Below, in pieces: positions 26,243 through 37,095 of a DNA stretch of 64,000 bases (positions are counted from its first letter, which is position 1; each line of letters opens with the position of its first letter). Origin of the DNA: Trochalopteron elliotii. Lineage: Eukaryota > Chordata > Aves > Passeriformes > Leiothrichidae. Position numbers and translations under genes: made by a program. The stretch lies in the NCBI GenBank assembly GCA_024734555.1, contig JANPWX010000075.1:574081-638080 (forward strand), given 5' to 3'. Under the pieces are notes generated by a model. That model searched no databases. It saw only the letters and a list, made by a program, of their open reading frames with translations, and was not told the origin of the DNA.

Positions 26243-26285
26243 GGAAAAAAAAAAAAACCAAAAAAAAAAACCCACCCCAAAACAA
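26243..26285. repeat. A/C-rich low-complexity run
   Basis: Two A-runs separated by CC, followed by CCCACCCCAAAAC. Confidence 0.85.
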
Positions 26286-27840
26286 CCAACAGCTCACCAA
26301 CCTCGGTGGTTTCCAACCAGGCTCCCTCCCCTGAGGAGCAGCTGTCAATACTGAGATCAGCCAGGGCTTTTCAGGCAGCTAAAGTCAGGTTTGACCAGTT
26401 CTCCACTTGAATGGATCAAAGAACGCAAGAAAGGGGAGAACTGGGAGATATTTTAGGTGCTGAAGCCCTCTTCATGGCCCAACAGCTTATCTGCTCTCAA
26501 GGTTGCCTCTATCTTGATAAATCTGTGAACAATTAAACATGAACTCTCTTGGTGAGTGCTGCTGGAGTGGCAGCTCCAGGCTTGTCACTTTACAGAGCCA
26601 AGAAAAGCCACAGGGGGAAGGAAAACAATTAAGCAGAACTAAATGTTTCAGGGTTGGAGAGGGAGAACTGGAGGAAGTGGTAGGCCCCTACAGGACCATC
26701 CTCATTTCCAGGGAAAGAGAGGGCAGAATTTAAACACTTCAGCAGAAAACAGCAGGGAAGGGATGACCAGGTTTATGTGCTCTTCCATCTCCCCAGGGAA
26801 CACAGGAGATCAGATGGCTCTTGCTGATGAGAGGGGCAGGCAAGGGACACATCAGCCAGTGCTGGGCGGTGCTGTAGCTGTGAACATGGCCCTGGCAGCA
26901 CCAGCATCTCTCCAGAGGAAGTTCTGCCTGTGCCAGCCACATCTTCAGTGCCTGAGGGATGGGCACTGCCAGCAGGGAATAAATCCCATGCTCTTGCTCT
27001 TTGGCCCACAAAGACAGATCCAGTGGGAATAACTCGTGTCTCCAGCCTGATGTCCACCTACACCCCAGCCCCACATCTCAAATTAGCACCAGCCCAAGGG
27101 GAGCCTCATCCCAGCCCTGCCTGGGTGTGCTGACACATCCCAGGGTCAAATTCCCAGCTTTATCACCACAAAGCCCTCACAGCTGCCCCGCAGCAGATCC
27201 TGAAGTGCCAAGGAGAAGCGGAAAGGATCCACCTCATTTTCCATCTGGGAAATGAGAGCACACGTGTTAAATGATTTACACAAGGGCGATTCAGTGGAAG
27301 AGCAGGAAGGGGACTCCAACAGCCCGGCTTTAAAGTGCCACGAGATCATTCCCTCCTGCTGCTGCTCAAATCCTGACTCACCAGTAAATAAAAGCTGTGC
27401 CAAAAAGCAAATCTGTTCAGGAGAACCCTGATGCTTTTAGGAGAGGGGTACCCTTATGCTTTTAGCACCGTAGTGATAAACATTGTCCATTTTACTAAAT
27501 AAAACCCCTCCTTATAAGGACATAAATCAGAATTTACTGTCCTCGGTTCTAAACCTCAGCAGTTATTTGCTTTTTACAGCCAGACACAACCTTTCAGAGG
27601 TGAAATTCAAGTGGACACCTGGAGGGTGAAGGGACATCTCTGGGGCAGGGGAGAAGCGATGTAGATGTGGGCACAGGGAGGCTGGAATGAGGCTGGAGCA
27701 GGGATGGCAGGCAACCCTTGCAGCTCCCGGGGGCTGGGCAGGGAACGCTGCAGTGCCCACCTCATCTCTCCAGCCCCGGCGTGAGCCAGGGGCATCTACA
27801 GCCCCCAGAGCGCCTCACCGCTGCTTCCCACGGCCGCACA

Positions 27841-28345
27841 TCCCTGTCCCACACTCGGGATCCGTGTCCCACACTCGGGATCCCTGTCCCGCACTCACAA
27901 TCCGTGTCCCACACTCGGGATCCCTGTCCCGCACTCGGGATCCCTGTCCCGCACTCACAATCCGTGTCCCACACTCGGGATTCCTGTCCCGCACTCGGGA
28001 TCCCTGTCCCGCACTCGGGATCCGTGTCCCGCACTCGGGATCCCTGTCCCGCACTCACAATCCGTGTCCCGCACTCACAATCCGTGTCCCGCACTCGGGA
28101 TCCCTGTCCCGCACTCGGGATCAGTGTCCCGCACTCGGGATCCCTGTCCCGCACTCGGGATCCGTGTCTCACACTCGGGATCCCTGTCCCGCACTCACAA
28201 TCCGTGTCCCGCACTCACAATCCGTGTCCCACACTCGGGATCCGTGTCCCGCACTCGGGATCCGTGTCCCGCACTCGGGATCCGTGTCTCACACTCGGGA
28301 TCCGTGTCCCGCACTCGGGACCTGTGTCCCTCATTCGATCCCCGT
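27841..28345. repeat. 20-bp GC-rich minisatellite, 24 units plus decayed end
   Basis: Twenty-four consecutive 20-bp units run exactly from 27841 to 28320, followed by one or two decayed units. Each unit is TCCSTGTCCCRCACTC followed by GGGA (18 units) or ACAA (units 3, 6, 11, 12, 18 and 19). The GGGA/TCC junctions create GGATCC sites. Because 20 is not a multiple of three, every frame repeats after 60 bp. This is why long open frames appear here on both strands; they are not genes. Confidence 0.98.
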
Positions 28346-28554
28346 GTCCCACGAGCTGTCGCCCCCGCCTGGCCCCTGGCATCCCGCTCCCAGCCCCGGC
28401 ACATCCCTGGGGATAGGGATGAGTCAGCGGCAGTGACAGAGCCGTGAGTCAAAGGGATGACGGCCAGAGCCTCCGGGGATGCTGACACATCCGCCCTCGC
28501 TGGAAAGCAGCGGCCAGGACTGTGGGATGCAGCTGCTGAAGGGCAGCGTGACCC
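28346..28554. other. GC-rich flank of the minisatellite
   Basis: About 200 bp, CpG-containing, with no further recognisable units. Confidence 0.5.
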
Positions 28555-28983
28555 TGATGCCTTGGAGTGACTACCTAGAACAGTGGCTGGACAGAGGACA
28601 AAGTGGGTATTTATTTATTAAAGGCCTTCAATAGATGCACCTTGGGCAGCCAAAAGCCTCACAGAGGTTACACCCAAGATGGATGATGGTCACGAGTTTT
28701 TCAGACAGAAATAAGTTGGCCCATTTGCATATCAGAGGTTAATTGCCCAATTACAGCTTCAGGTAATGAAGTCACATTCCCCCAGTTTGCTCCCCCCCAG
28801 TTCAATTTTGTTTATACTTTTTGGGACCTGAGGCTGTAGGGTGTCCTTGGATCTCAGGCCTGGAAGGATTGCTTTGTCTGACCAAAATGTGAAAACTTAC
28901 TAACACTTTATATGGAGTTCAGAGTTACACACTAATGCAGTACAGGATCTGAAAAATACAAAAGCTAAAAGCTTAAGGCATCA
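28555..28983 (-). mobile_element. Complete solo LTR of an endogenous retrovirus, minus orientation
   Basis: Termini are perfect short inverted repeats: TGATGCCTT at 28555-28563 and AAGGCATCA at 28975-28983, giving TG...CA ends. ACCC directly flanks both ends (28551-28554 and 28984-28987), a likely 4-bp target duplication. Read on the minus strand it carries CCATATAAAG near the 5' part, an ATGCAAAT octamer (complement of 28723-28730) and AATAAATAAA near the 3' end (complement of about 28607-28616). Length is 429 bp. No internal gag/pol sequence adjoins it, so it is a solo LTR left by recombination. It shares its central U3 with the element at 57.8 kb. Confidence 0.85.
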
Positions 28984-28987
28984 ACCC

Positions 28988-31034
28988 CCAGAGGGTCAGC
29001 CCAAGGATCTGAGTCACCAGAGATGGGACAGATTTCCTAGAGGTATCCCAGTGGGCAGTGAAGCCAACCAAGGTGCTTCTCATGCAGGGATGTGCTAAAA
29101 AAGCAGGAAGAGGTTTTGGGATGTTCTTTACAGGGTATAGGTTTGAAAAGGTTAGCTGAAGCAGTGGGAAAAGCCTCTTTGCACTCCTTTATACATGGTG
29201 TAGTCAAGGAAACAGGTCTCTGGACTGGAAAATGGGAGATCTGAGGCTGATGTCCTGCACAGCCCCAGGCATTTGACTCTTTACAAGTCACCTTGTGAAG
29301 AGACATCACAACGTTCCTGTAAAAGTCCTCAGGACCTTCCCTCCAGCTACACTCACAGCAATCATCACTCAACCCCTCTGACCAGAGCTGGGGTCCCTGC
29401 AGCAGTGTCACAGCAGCAGCAGTGACAGAGATCCACACAAAACCCCCCTGGGCACCACAACACTGCCCTGGGCTGGGATGAGCCTCCCAAGCCTTGGTTC
29501 CCCCCGGGTCAGGGCAGCACAGTGCTCTGCATTTCTAGCACCACTCAGCACTGAGAAGGTTGGGAATGTTCTTTGCTTGCAGCCTGGGGAGAGGCAGTGA
29601 TCAACAGCTACAGCAGCTCATGGGCCAGGCAGCACCAGGAGGAAGGTGTAGAGATAAAAGACCCTCACACAGGACCCTGCTGCTCCCCCACCTCAAACTG
29701 GGGCCTGCTCAAACCTAAAGCCCAGTCCAGAACCTCAGAAGCACCAAAACACAGGGAATTCACGACTTGCTGTGCCTCACCCAAAGCCACCAGTACAGGG
29801 ACAAAATCCCAGAGTCAGGCACCAAACCCAGCTTTACCCACACCAAGATGTGTTTGCTGTTACTAGCAGGTTTTTTTCCTTCCTTCCTTTTCTCCCAGCT
29901 AAAGCAGAAACTCTCCCTAGACTCATATCCTGGGCTCAAGTCCTGATCCAAGCTCCCCATCCTGCAGCTTCACACCACTCACCTCCCCTGGAGCTCCTTT
30001 CCAGCTTCATGGGTGTCCTTCAAAACAAGCCAGCTCAGGATTTTAACTCTCCATCTGTCCCCTACACCACCCAGATGGATTCAAACACACAACTGCCCCT
30101 GACAGAAGCTCTGACTTCATCAGAGCTGCTTCAGCCAACATGGATCACTCCATCCTGTGTGTGCTGGGCAGGTTTGGTGCTCCCTGGCACTGCCAGGGTT
30201 CAGGCACCCAGAAAACACCCAGAAAACACCCAGAAAACACCCAGAAAACACCAAGCACACACCTTTTCCCCTCAGACCCCTCATGTCAGCTTCTCTTCTT
30301 ATCAGCAAAGCCTGTGACACCAAGGCTCCTCCATCACCATGAGCAAGACATGGAAGCACAAAAACCCTGGAAAGAAAGAACCATCTGAAACTAATAAAGA
30401 AGCCACATCCTGCAGCCTTGGGGAGGAGAAAGTGCTGCATGCAGGCAGGCAGTGCCAGCTGGCAGGGGTGGGCTGCTGCCATCAACAGATGCTGGCCCAG
30501 GTTGGGAAGCTGTGCAGAGAGAACCCAGCTTTGGGGGAGTCAGGGAGAGAATATATAATTTCAGAACATATGGACTAATTCCCTCATGAGCAGCCACACC
30601 AGAGGGTGCCCACACCTCTGTGCCTTGACCCAATGGGATTCTGAAAAAGATCAGACAACAAAAGCACCAAATTATGAGTATTTGTCTGCTCCAATGTGCC
30701 AGAGAACAAACTTGGGCTGTCTTGATAATATGGTTTAATTTTGCAGGCCGAGCAGGCAGCAGTGAAATGCAAACCCACCATCATTTCCACAGCCTTGAGT
30801 TACATCATGGCCAAAGCTGCAACCTGGAGATGCTGCAGTGCTAATGGCAGGCTCCCCCTCAAACCCTGCATCCAAGCAATCACACTGATGCCCTGCCAAA
30901 TTGGCTTCACTGGAAACCAGAATTTGCTTCAAGAACAACCACCTTAGTTTATAAGCTACCTGGTAATGGTGTAATCACAAAATTAATGAAGATCTGTTTA
31001 TGCAGCACTGACTCCACATGGGAAAAAACAAGAA
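28988..31034. other. Unique-looking DNA with a short tandem repeat
   Basis: Nothing recognised except the 11-bp repeat near 30.2 kb. Confidence 0.5.
30206..30253. repeat. 11-bp tandem repeat, about four copies
   Basis: ACCCAGAAAAC repeated head to tail from about 30206. Confidence 0.95.
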
Positions 31035-31255
31035 CTTTGTTTTGATACAAGAAAGACATTTTTTTCAGGGAGAACAATCAGTCACTGGAACAAGCTCCCC
31101 AGGGACATGGTAGAGTCCCCATGGCTAGAGGTTTCCAGGATGTAATTGAGCACTGTGCTAGATAATCTCATTTAGGCTCCCCTTTCCCACAAAAGGCTGG
31201 GCCAGGTGATCTCTTGGCATCCTTTCCAACCTGGGCTGTCACTCCACAATAAAAT
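31035..31255 (+). mobile_element. CR1 LINE 3' fragment
   Basis: CR1 3' region in sense orientation: CACTGGAACAAGCTCCCCAG, GGCTGGGCCAGGTGATCTC, CTTTCCAACCTGGGCTGT. 5'-truncated, non-coding, opposite to SEPTIN9. Confidence 0.88.
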
Positions 31256-34200
31256 ACACTCTCAGATTTATTGTGTGATTATTTGCTTGTAAAACTAATG
31301 CATTTTATTCACCTGTAAACCCCTGCCCATTCTCCCCCCAAGCCACAATCCAGAGCTGTTTATAAGTCTCTAACAACACTCTTGGCATCAGCAACCCAAA
31401 ACTCTGTTAAAGCTCACACTGAAGGGCTATTTCACTTCACCTGCACTCACACAGCAGCTCCATCCTGCAGCACAGGCTCACAGCTGTCCTGTGGCAGAGA
31501 AACAGCACCTGGGTACAGGATAAATCAGTTTAATCACAGCAGCCTGAAGTGCTGGAGGACAGGGAAGGGCATGTCCTGCTCAGCCATGAGGAAATTAAGT
31601 TTTCAGTGTCGGTGCTAAGGAAGGGAGAAGCTGCTCTTGGAAGCAGACACTGCTAGGAAGAAGCAATGGATAGAGCCCAAGAAACTGCCTTAAAGTGGGT
31701 CAAGATCCATGGATATGGGTTAAGCACACACATAAAGGATGCTGTCTCCATCAGCTGTCCAGAGCAGGCACCAAGCACTGACAGCTCACATGGAACAGCT
31801 CCAGATCCCACTCACAACCCTGTGTTAGGGCCTCTCCTCTCTGCAGTGTCAGAACAGCTCCAAGTTCCCAGCTGCAATTCTGCAACCCCTTCACTGACAG
31901 GGAGCTTCAGCAGAGACCCAAACACCAGATCCTCACCCAAAATCAAAGGGGAATGGCAGCACAAACACCTTTTCCTCAGGACCTACAGAACATCAGAGGC
32001 AGAGCAAGGAATTTTCCCTACATTTGCTCCTAACATGGGACTTGCTGCCCATGTGATGCCACAGAGCCCTGAGCCCAACACAGCACTCACAGCACAGGGC
32101 ATCCATTGCTCTCTAGCAAATCCCTCTGTCCACCAGCTACAGCTGAAAGAGCTGCACAGAAAAGCCAACAGGACACAGATATTGTGCTTCTGAGATCATT
32201 AAGGCAACACAAGACATGTGTTGACCCAGACATACTTCCCTAACTACGTACTCGCTTCTACTCAGCATTATGGTATGCTGGACCTTGGAAGAGCCCTGAC
32301 TCGCATGAGAAATGTCCTCCCTCACCCCAGCAGCATGGGAATCGCCTTGCTGGGAGGCTCCAAGTCATCCAGCAAAGCAAAAATCTGCAAAGGAGCTCCA
32401 AGCTCTGGGGTTGGCCAAGTTCAGCGGAGCGGCGTCGAGGAGCGTTACCTGCTCTGTCAGGCCAGAGATGAGTTGTGCCCCACAGCGGGACCATATTTAA
32501 TGGAGATGAGCTGGATTTCCAGCAGATTTGAGAGCAGACATCAGGAAATGGATAATGCTTCATACCTTGACATGCCTCAGACAACTGCAGGAATGAGTCC
32601 TCTGGCCAGGCGGGAGCAGTGGCCAGAGGGGCTGGGAGCAGCACAGAGCTCTCTGCAGACACAGAGCCTGCACAGGCAGCTGCAGAGCCCCCAGAACCCC
32701 AGAGCCTTCCCTGAGAGACACTGCAGGGAGCTCCTGTTCACTGAGCCATCACCTGCAGCCACAACAGGTTGCTACAGTACACGTAGGGTGAAGGTACAGG
32801 TGGTTTTTACAGAGCATCATGCACTGCAGCAAGAGACAGGGGCCAGCACCAGGCAGGGACACGAGCAAGGGGACACTGACAGCACACAGAGGGCTAAGGA
32901 CACACAGGAAGGTGTCCCTGAGTGCCAGGGCTGGGATCTGACAGGAGGTGGAACCATGCAGACTGTAAACACACAGTCTGGTGTACCACGTGTGGTGTGC
33001 TGCAAGCCAGAGGAAAAGAAAATAACGTGTATGGCTGTGAGAAACCACCAAAAAGAGATGTGTCAGGCCTTTATCTGCCATTTCCTAGGAGTAACAGGCT
33101 CACCTGAGACAGGAAAGACAGCCGAAGTCATCAGAAGCAACCTTAACCCCTCTGCCCTGACACACACCTTTGGAAGATTAACCTTTATTTTAAAAAAATG
33201 AAGAAGCAACACCTCCAGCAATCACAAACAGCATCCCTGCTTTCCTCTTTCTCAGTCCAAGCATGTGGTGCTTCCAGGCAGCTCTCAGAATATCAAAGAT
33301 GTTTTGTTGTGACCACCCAGCCCCTGCAAATAACAGACTGCAATCAGGGGCTGTGTCCCTGCTGCTCAGGATGATGGATAAAACCACGACAAACTAAGAA
33401 TATTACACATAAACATACCTGCAGTGGGTGTAACTGAGAGATCCAGAGTGATCACCAACAGGTTAATGAACCCTTCATCTTCCCTCTGTGCACCTACAGC
33501 CCCCATGCCTGGCTCTGCCTAACACATGCCACTCACTGCAGCCAGGTGTTATGATCACATATTCATCATCACCTGCTAACTCTTAAAACGAGCTTTCCCA
33601 GTGCCATTTCAAAGGTGACATGAATAATTTCACTGGGAGATGAGACATCCTTTCCCATCGTGGCTGCAGCCCTCCTCTCACCGCTCCACGGCAGTAACCA
33701 AACCCTCTCTGCTCAGGGAGTTGCAGACCCTTCGTTCTCTTTTCAGAAGAGGCCAGAGGCCCCGCGGCATTAACAATTCAAGCTTTGTAGAGAGATCCGA
33801 GCTCGTCAAAGGGAGCAGCCGCTAGGGAAAGACAGGAGAGCCATCTCCAGGCCACCGCCACCAGCGCAACCTGGCACGGAGGGACAGAGCCCAGAGCACA
33901 GCTCCCAGCCCCAAAACCAGAGCAGAGGCATGCCTGGAAACAAATCCATTTAGACCTAGTGCTTTTCATGCTTTCATAGCTTTCAGAAATGTGTGAGAAA
34001 TGAGTTAACTGGGTTAGAAGAGACAAACAGGTTCTGTGAGGTTGTGTTTCTCCTGACAGCACCCACGGGCATCACCCAAGACTGGCACCTGGTTCCAGAG
34101 CAGGCAGCCCCTCGCTGCCCCACAGCTGGCAGTGAGCCTGGCACAGACCTACAGCCTCACCTCTCACGTTCCATGCCTCCTCCTGAAGCTCGAGGTGTTT

Positions 34201-34730
34201 GTCATCCCCTGGGATGGGACCCTGGGTCAGGGATATGGCTCTGCGAGGAAAGTCCGAGCTCTCCCTGGGCAGAGGACACCCAGGGGACATGCCCAGCCCA
34301 GCAGCTGTGGAAAAGCAGACCTCAAAGAAGAGGCCAGGCCCAGTTCCCACCCACCCTGGAGTGCCCTGATCCCATCCAGCAGCCCCACACTCAGCTCAGG
34401 AGTCAGCTCTTCCCACCCACAGCCAAAGACTAATTAAAAGCATGTTTAGGGACAGAGCAGTGACGAGGACACGGCCCCCAGCGTGGCACAGATCTGCTTT
34501 CATCCAAATCATCTCTCAGTTAGTCACCAAAGCCAGGGCCCAGCTGTCCTGCTGGCTGTGACTGAGCCCTGCTCCCTGCTCCTCTCCTCCATCAGTGCAG
34601 CAGTGCCAGAGCCCACGGCCCCGTGGGACCCTCAGAGCCCTTCAGCAGGACCAGGGTGAGCTGAGCAGCTCTCCCTGTGCATCCACACTGGGCCATGGAT
34701 CTGGCAGTCAGCAGGACAGCCTGGTGATAT
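31256..34730. other. Unique-looking DNA with one long open frame
   Basis: No repeat recognised. A plus-strand open frame of 308 codons from ATG 32275 to the stop at 33199-33201 is listed separately. Confidence 0.5.
32275..33201 (+). other. Long open reading frame of unknown meaning (308 codons), probably non-coding
   Basis: This is the longest ATG-initiated frame in the window that is not explained by a tandem repeat or the gap. The frame is open from about 32218 but its first ATG is at 32275 (GGTATGC, weak start context). The translation shows no recognised domain, signal peptide, membrane segment or zinc-finger spacing. Composition is mixed, with Gln, Ser and Thr common. It lies on the strand opposite SEPTIN9 and has no visible promoter, and only a K-rich end followed by TGA. 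The most likely explanation is a chance frame, possibly part of a non-coding transcript. Confidence 0.15.
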
Positions 34731-34810
34731 CAGAATCACAGAACCACTTAGGTTGGAAAAGACACCTCAAATCATCAACTCCAAACATTATTTGTCACTT
34801 CTGTGCCCAG
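34731..34810 (-). mobile_element. CR1 LINE 3' fragment, very short
   Basis: AGAATCACAGAACCACTTAG, then GGTTGGAAAAGACACCTCAA. Only about 80 bp of the CR1 3' end are recognisable. Confidence 0.8.
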
Positions 34811-36090
34811 AATCTCTTTAAGAACAGATTTGCCACACGTGGTTTATCATTCCCTCCACTGCCCCAGCTGAGCAGCTTTCCCTGCTTGTGCTGACCCCTT
34901 CACGCAGGGGCCTGTGGAGCAGATCAGAGACCAGACTTTCAGGCCATCCATTTTCCCATCCCATGTTTCATGCCAAAGTCATGTATCACAGTGACCACCA
35001 CTAGGATGGTCAGCATGTTTCCAAGGTCCCACACAGCATGTGAGTGAGGGCAGAGAGGTTGTGTTCATCATCCTGGCAACCTCCTCAGCTGAAGGCACAT
35101 GCCACACTTATGTACACCTGGCCCAGGTCACCAGGCACAGCCACGAGCCCTCCCTGCCCACAGCTCAGCACATCTGAGCCACCCATAGAAAAAACAGTTC
35201 CAGGTCAGTGAAACACAGATACTCTTGGACACTGGTTTGCAAATATTGCTCCAGGGCATTAGCAAGAGCTCCTGCACCTTTGCACAAAGATGCCCTGGGG
35301 TCTCCCTGCCCACGGGGTCTCTGTGTGCTGCACACCCCGGTAGCAGTGACAGCCAGCCCGGGCACCAGGGCCCTGTGCTCCCTGCACAGTGCACAGCCCG
35401 AGGGCCCACCTTTGGTGCTCCTTCAGAACAAAAAAGATCACATCACTAGGGAGTCTCCTTCCTCCCCAGCGACCCTTTGCAGAGCTGCCCAGCACCTCTG
35501 TGAGGAGGAAGTGGACCCAGCACTGCTCCACGGATGGGATCAACCCCCCCTGTCACCCACTTCTGTCCCACATGTCCCTGCCCAGTGGCACAAGCTCTCC
35601 AGCCCAAAGCCCCGGGCTGCTGAAACACCCACCAGGCTCTGAGTTACAAGCAGCTCTCAGGAATGCTTTGAAGTGGTTCAGACCAGAGGAGAAAGCACAA
35701 GCAAGGGAAATGGACAGAGGGATGGGAAGGTGCCACTCTGAGGAGGGAGTGCAGGATGCTGCTGCAGGTAAATCCTCATCCAGGGGCACCGGGTGCTCTC
35801 AGCACATCCCTGCACGGGGCACGGTGGGTCTGGAGCAGGACAGCCCTGGGAGCAGCTTTCCCCGGCCACAGCTTCGCTCCACCCTGGCTTAAGCGCTTCC
35901 TCTGCTCCCTGTGGTTTCCCTCCCAGCGCCGATGCCCAGCAGCCGCCGGGGAACGCCCAGGACAAGAGGACGAGAGGCCCGGTGCCGCAGGAGGCTGAGC
36001 TGAGCTGGGCCATGGGCTGGCCGGGAGGAGGGAGACCCACGGGATCTGCCAATTTGGGCACTGACACCCCCTCCCTCAATTATCTTATCC

Positions 36091-36247
36091 TGGTCACCCT
36101 GCTCATGCACACACACAGAGGGGACAGCACACAGCCTGTCCCCTGGTCACCCTATTCATGAACACCCACAGAGGGGACAGCACACAGCCTGTCCCCTGGT
36201 CACCCTGCTCATGCACACACAGAGGGGACAGCACCCAGCCTTGTCCC
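36091..36247. repeat. 53-bp tandem repeat, three copies
   Basis: TGGTCACCCT starts at 36091, 36144 and 36197. Each copy continues with CTCATGCACACA-like sequence, AGAGGGGACAGCAC and CAGCCTGTCCCC. Confidence 0.93.
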
Positions 36248-36548
36248 CCCCTGTCCCTGCCGCCAGAACAGCCACAGCCACCCGCCAGCAGCTCCAGGGA
36301 CCTGGGCGCAGTTTTTGGAACCACTCAGCCATACATCGCGGCGCGCGAATTGCAGGAGAACTGGGGAATTAAATGGAGTTATTCCCTGCTCTGCCTGCCC
36401 CGCTCCAGGCACGGCCAGCAAGGTAAAGCCCAGCATAAAGCAGAGACCAGCCCTGGAACACGCAGGCAGCTCCTGCCCAGCCAGGCGGGATGGGAGGGCA
36501 AAAAACCCCGGGAAGATACTTTGGGCAAGCAGGAAAAGCTCCACCACA

Positions 36549-36573
36549 ACACACACACACACACACACACACA
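36549..36573. repeat. (CA)n microsatellite
   Basis: About twelve uninterrupted AC units, roughly 500 bp downstream of the SEPTIN9 donor. Confidence 0.97.
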
Positions 36574-36848
36574 GAGCCAGGAGCCAACCTTCAGAGCAGA
36601 ACCGCGCCTCCATGCCAAGAGCTCGGCGATTTTCCTCCCTCTCTCTCCCCGGCTCGCAGCTCTGAGCTAACAGGCTCAGCATTCATCCCCCCGCGCCGTG
36701 CGGCACATGGGAGCGGAGGGGGGGAGAGAGGGGCTCAAATGAAATCCAGACCTAGAGAGCAGTTTCTTCTTCCCCCCTTGCTTCCCCCCTTCGCCCCCCT
36801 CCCGGCTTCTGCTGGAATCACCGTCTGTCTCGAGGGCTCAGGAGGATG

Positions 36849-36957
36849 GGAAAAAAAAAGAAAAAAAGAAGAGGAAAAAAAAATGCAGAAGGGAAGCATT
36901 GCAGGGGGAAAAAAAGAAGAAAAAAAAAAAAGAAAAAAAAAGAAGGAAATAAATAAA
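36849..36957. repeat. Homopurine (GAAA-rich) tract in the first intron
   Basis: Nearly unbroken A/G sequence on the plus strand, pyrimidine on the minus strand, with one short mixed interruption at about 36882-36910. It lies about 115-225 bp inside the presumed first intron. Confidence 0.9.
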
Positions 36958-37073
36958 GGAATCGGCTGAAATCCACCCGGAGCGCGGCTGTTCCTCTTTG
37001 CAAAGTACAGAAGCTGCTGGAATGGTAGGAGGGTAGGGGCAGAATATAACATATTAAAAGATCAATAGCCTAC

Positions 37074-37095
37074 CTGAAATCCGGTCCCTCTCCAT
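37074..37095 (-). CDS. SEPTIN9: Septin-9 alternative first coding exon (MERDRIS N-terminus), first exon only
   Basis: Seen: the minus strand reads ATG at 37095-37093, then GAG AGG GAC CGG ATT TCA (MERDRIS), one G at 37074, and a GT donor at 37073-37072 (CAG|GTAGGC). The ATG has G at -3 and G at +4. An in-frame TAA at 37113-37111 closes the frame upstream. Known: septin-9 is a filament-forming GTP-binding cytoskeletal protein of the septin ring and stress-fibre network. It has several alternative first exons spliced to a common exon starting ALKRSF. One mammalian isoform begins with exactly these seven residues. The single G fits a phase-1 junction supplying the first base of that alanine codon. 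The GTPase domain and C-terminus are encoded further downstream, at lower coordinates outside this window. Confidence rests on seven exact residues plus start context, donor and phase together; it was not checked by alignment. Confidence 0.9.

Larger units (their letters stand above)
25004..27840. other. Unique-looking DNA with a tandem array and A-rich tract
   Basis: Apart from the 40-bp array (25751-25910) and the A/C-rich run (26243-26285), nothing is recognised. Confidence 0.5.
34811..36639. other. Unique-looking DNA with a 53-bp tandem repeat and (CA)n
   Basis: Nothing else recognised. CpG content rises toward the SEPTIN9 promoter. Confidence 0.5.
1..37071 (-). other. SEPTIN9: Presumed first intron of the short SEPTIN9 transcript (window part)
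   Basis: Everything below the GT donor at 37073-37072 is downstream on the minus strand. No acceptor followed by the shared septin-9 exon (a long exon starting LKRSFEVEE) was recognised on the minus strand of this stretch. The next exon is therefore either beyond position 1 or, less likely, inside the 7504-7903 gap. The stretch contains only repeats, low-complexity tracts and one CpG island, each listed separately. Intron status is inferred from the gene model. Confidence 0.6.

Noticed and set aside
27841..28340. Regularly spaced repeats resembling a CRISPR array
   Set aside because: Units are contiguous with no spacers, and the DNA is vertebrate.
27687..28488. Open frames of 97-249 codons on both strands over the 20-bp array
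   Set aside because: A 20-bp stop-free unit keeps several frames open; translation is just the repeat and lacks any gene context.
1..37071. Further SEPTIN9 exons, especially the long shared exon starting ALKRSFEVEE
   Set aside because: Searched by eye on the minus strand for its peptide and for Pro-rich continuation; none found, so it is not annotated.
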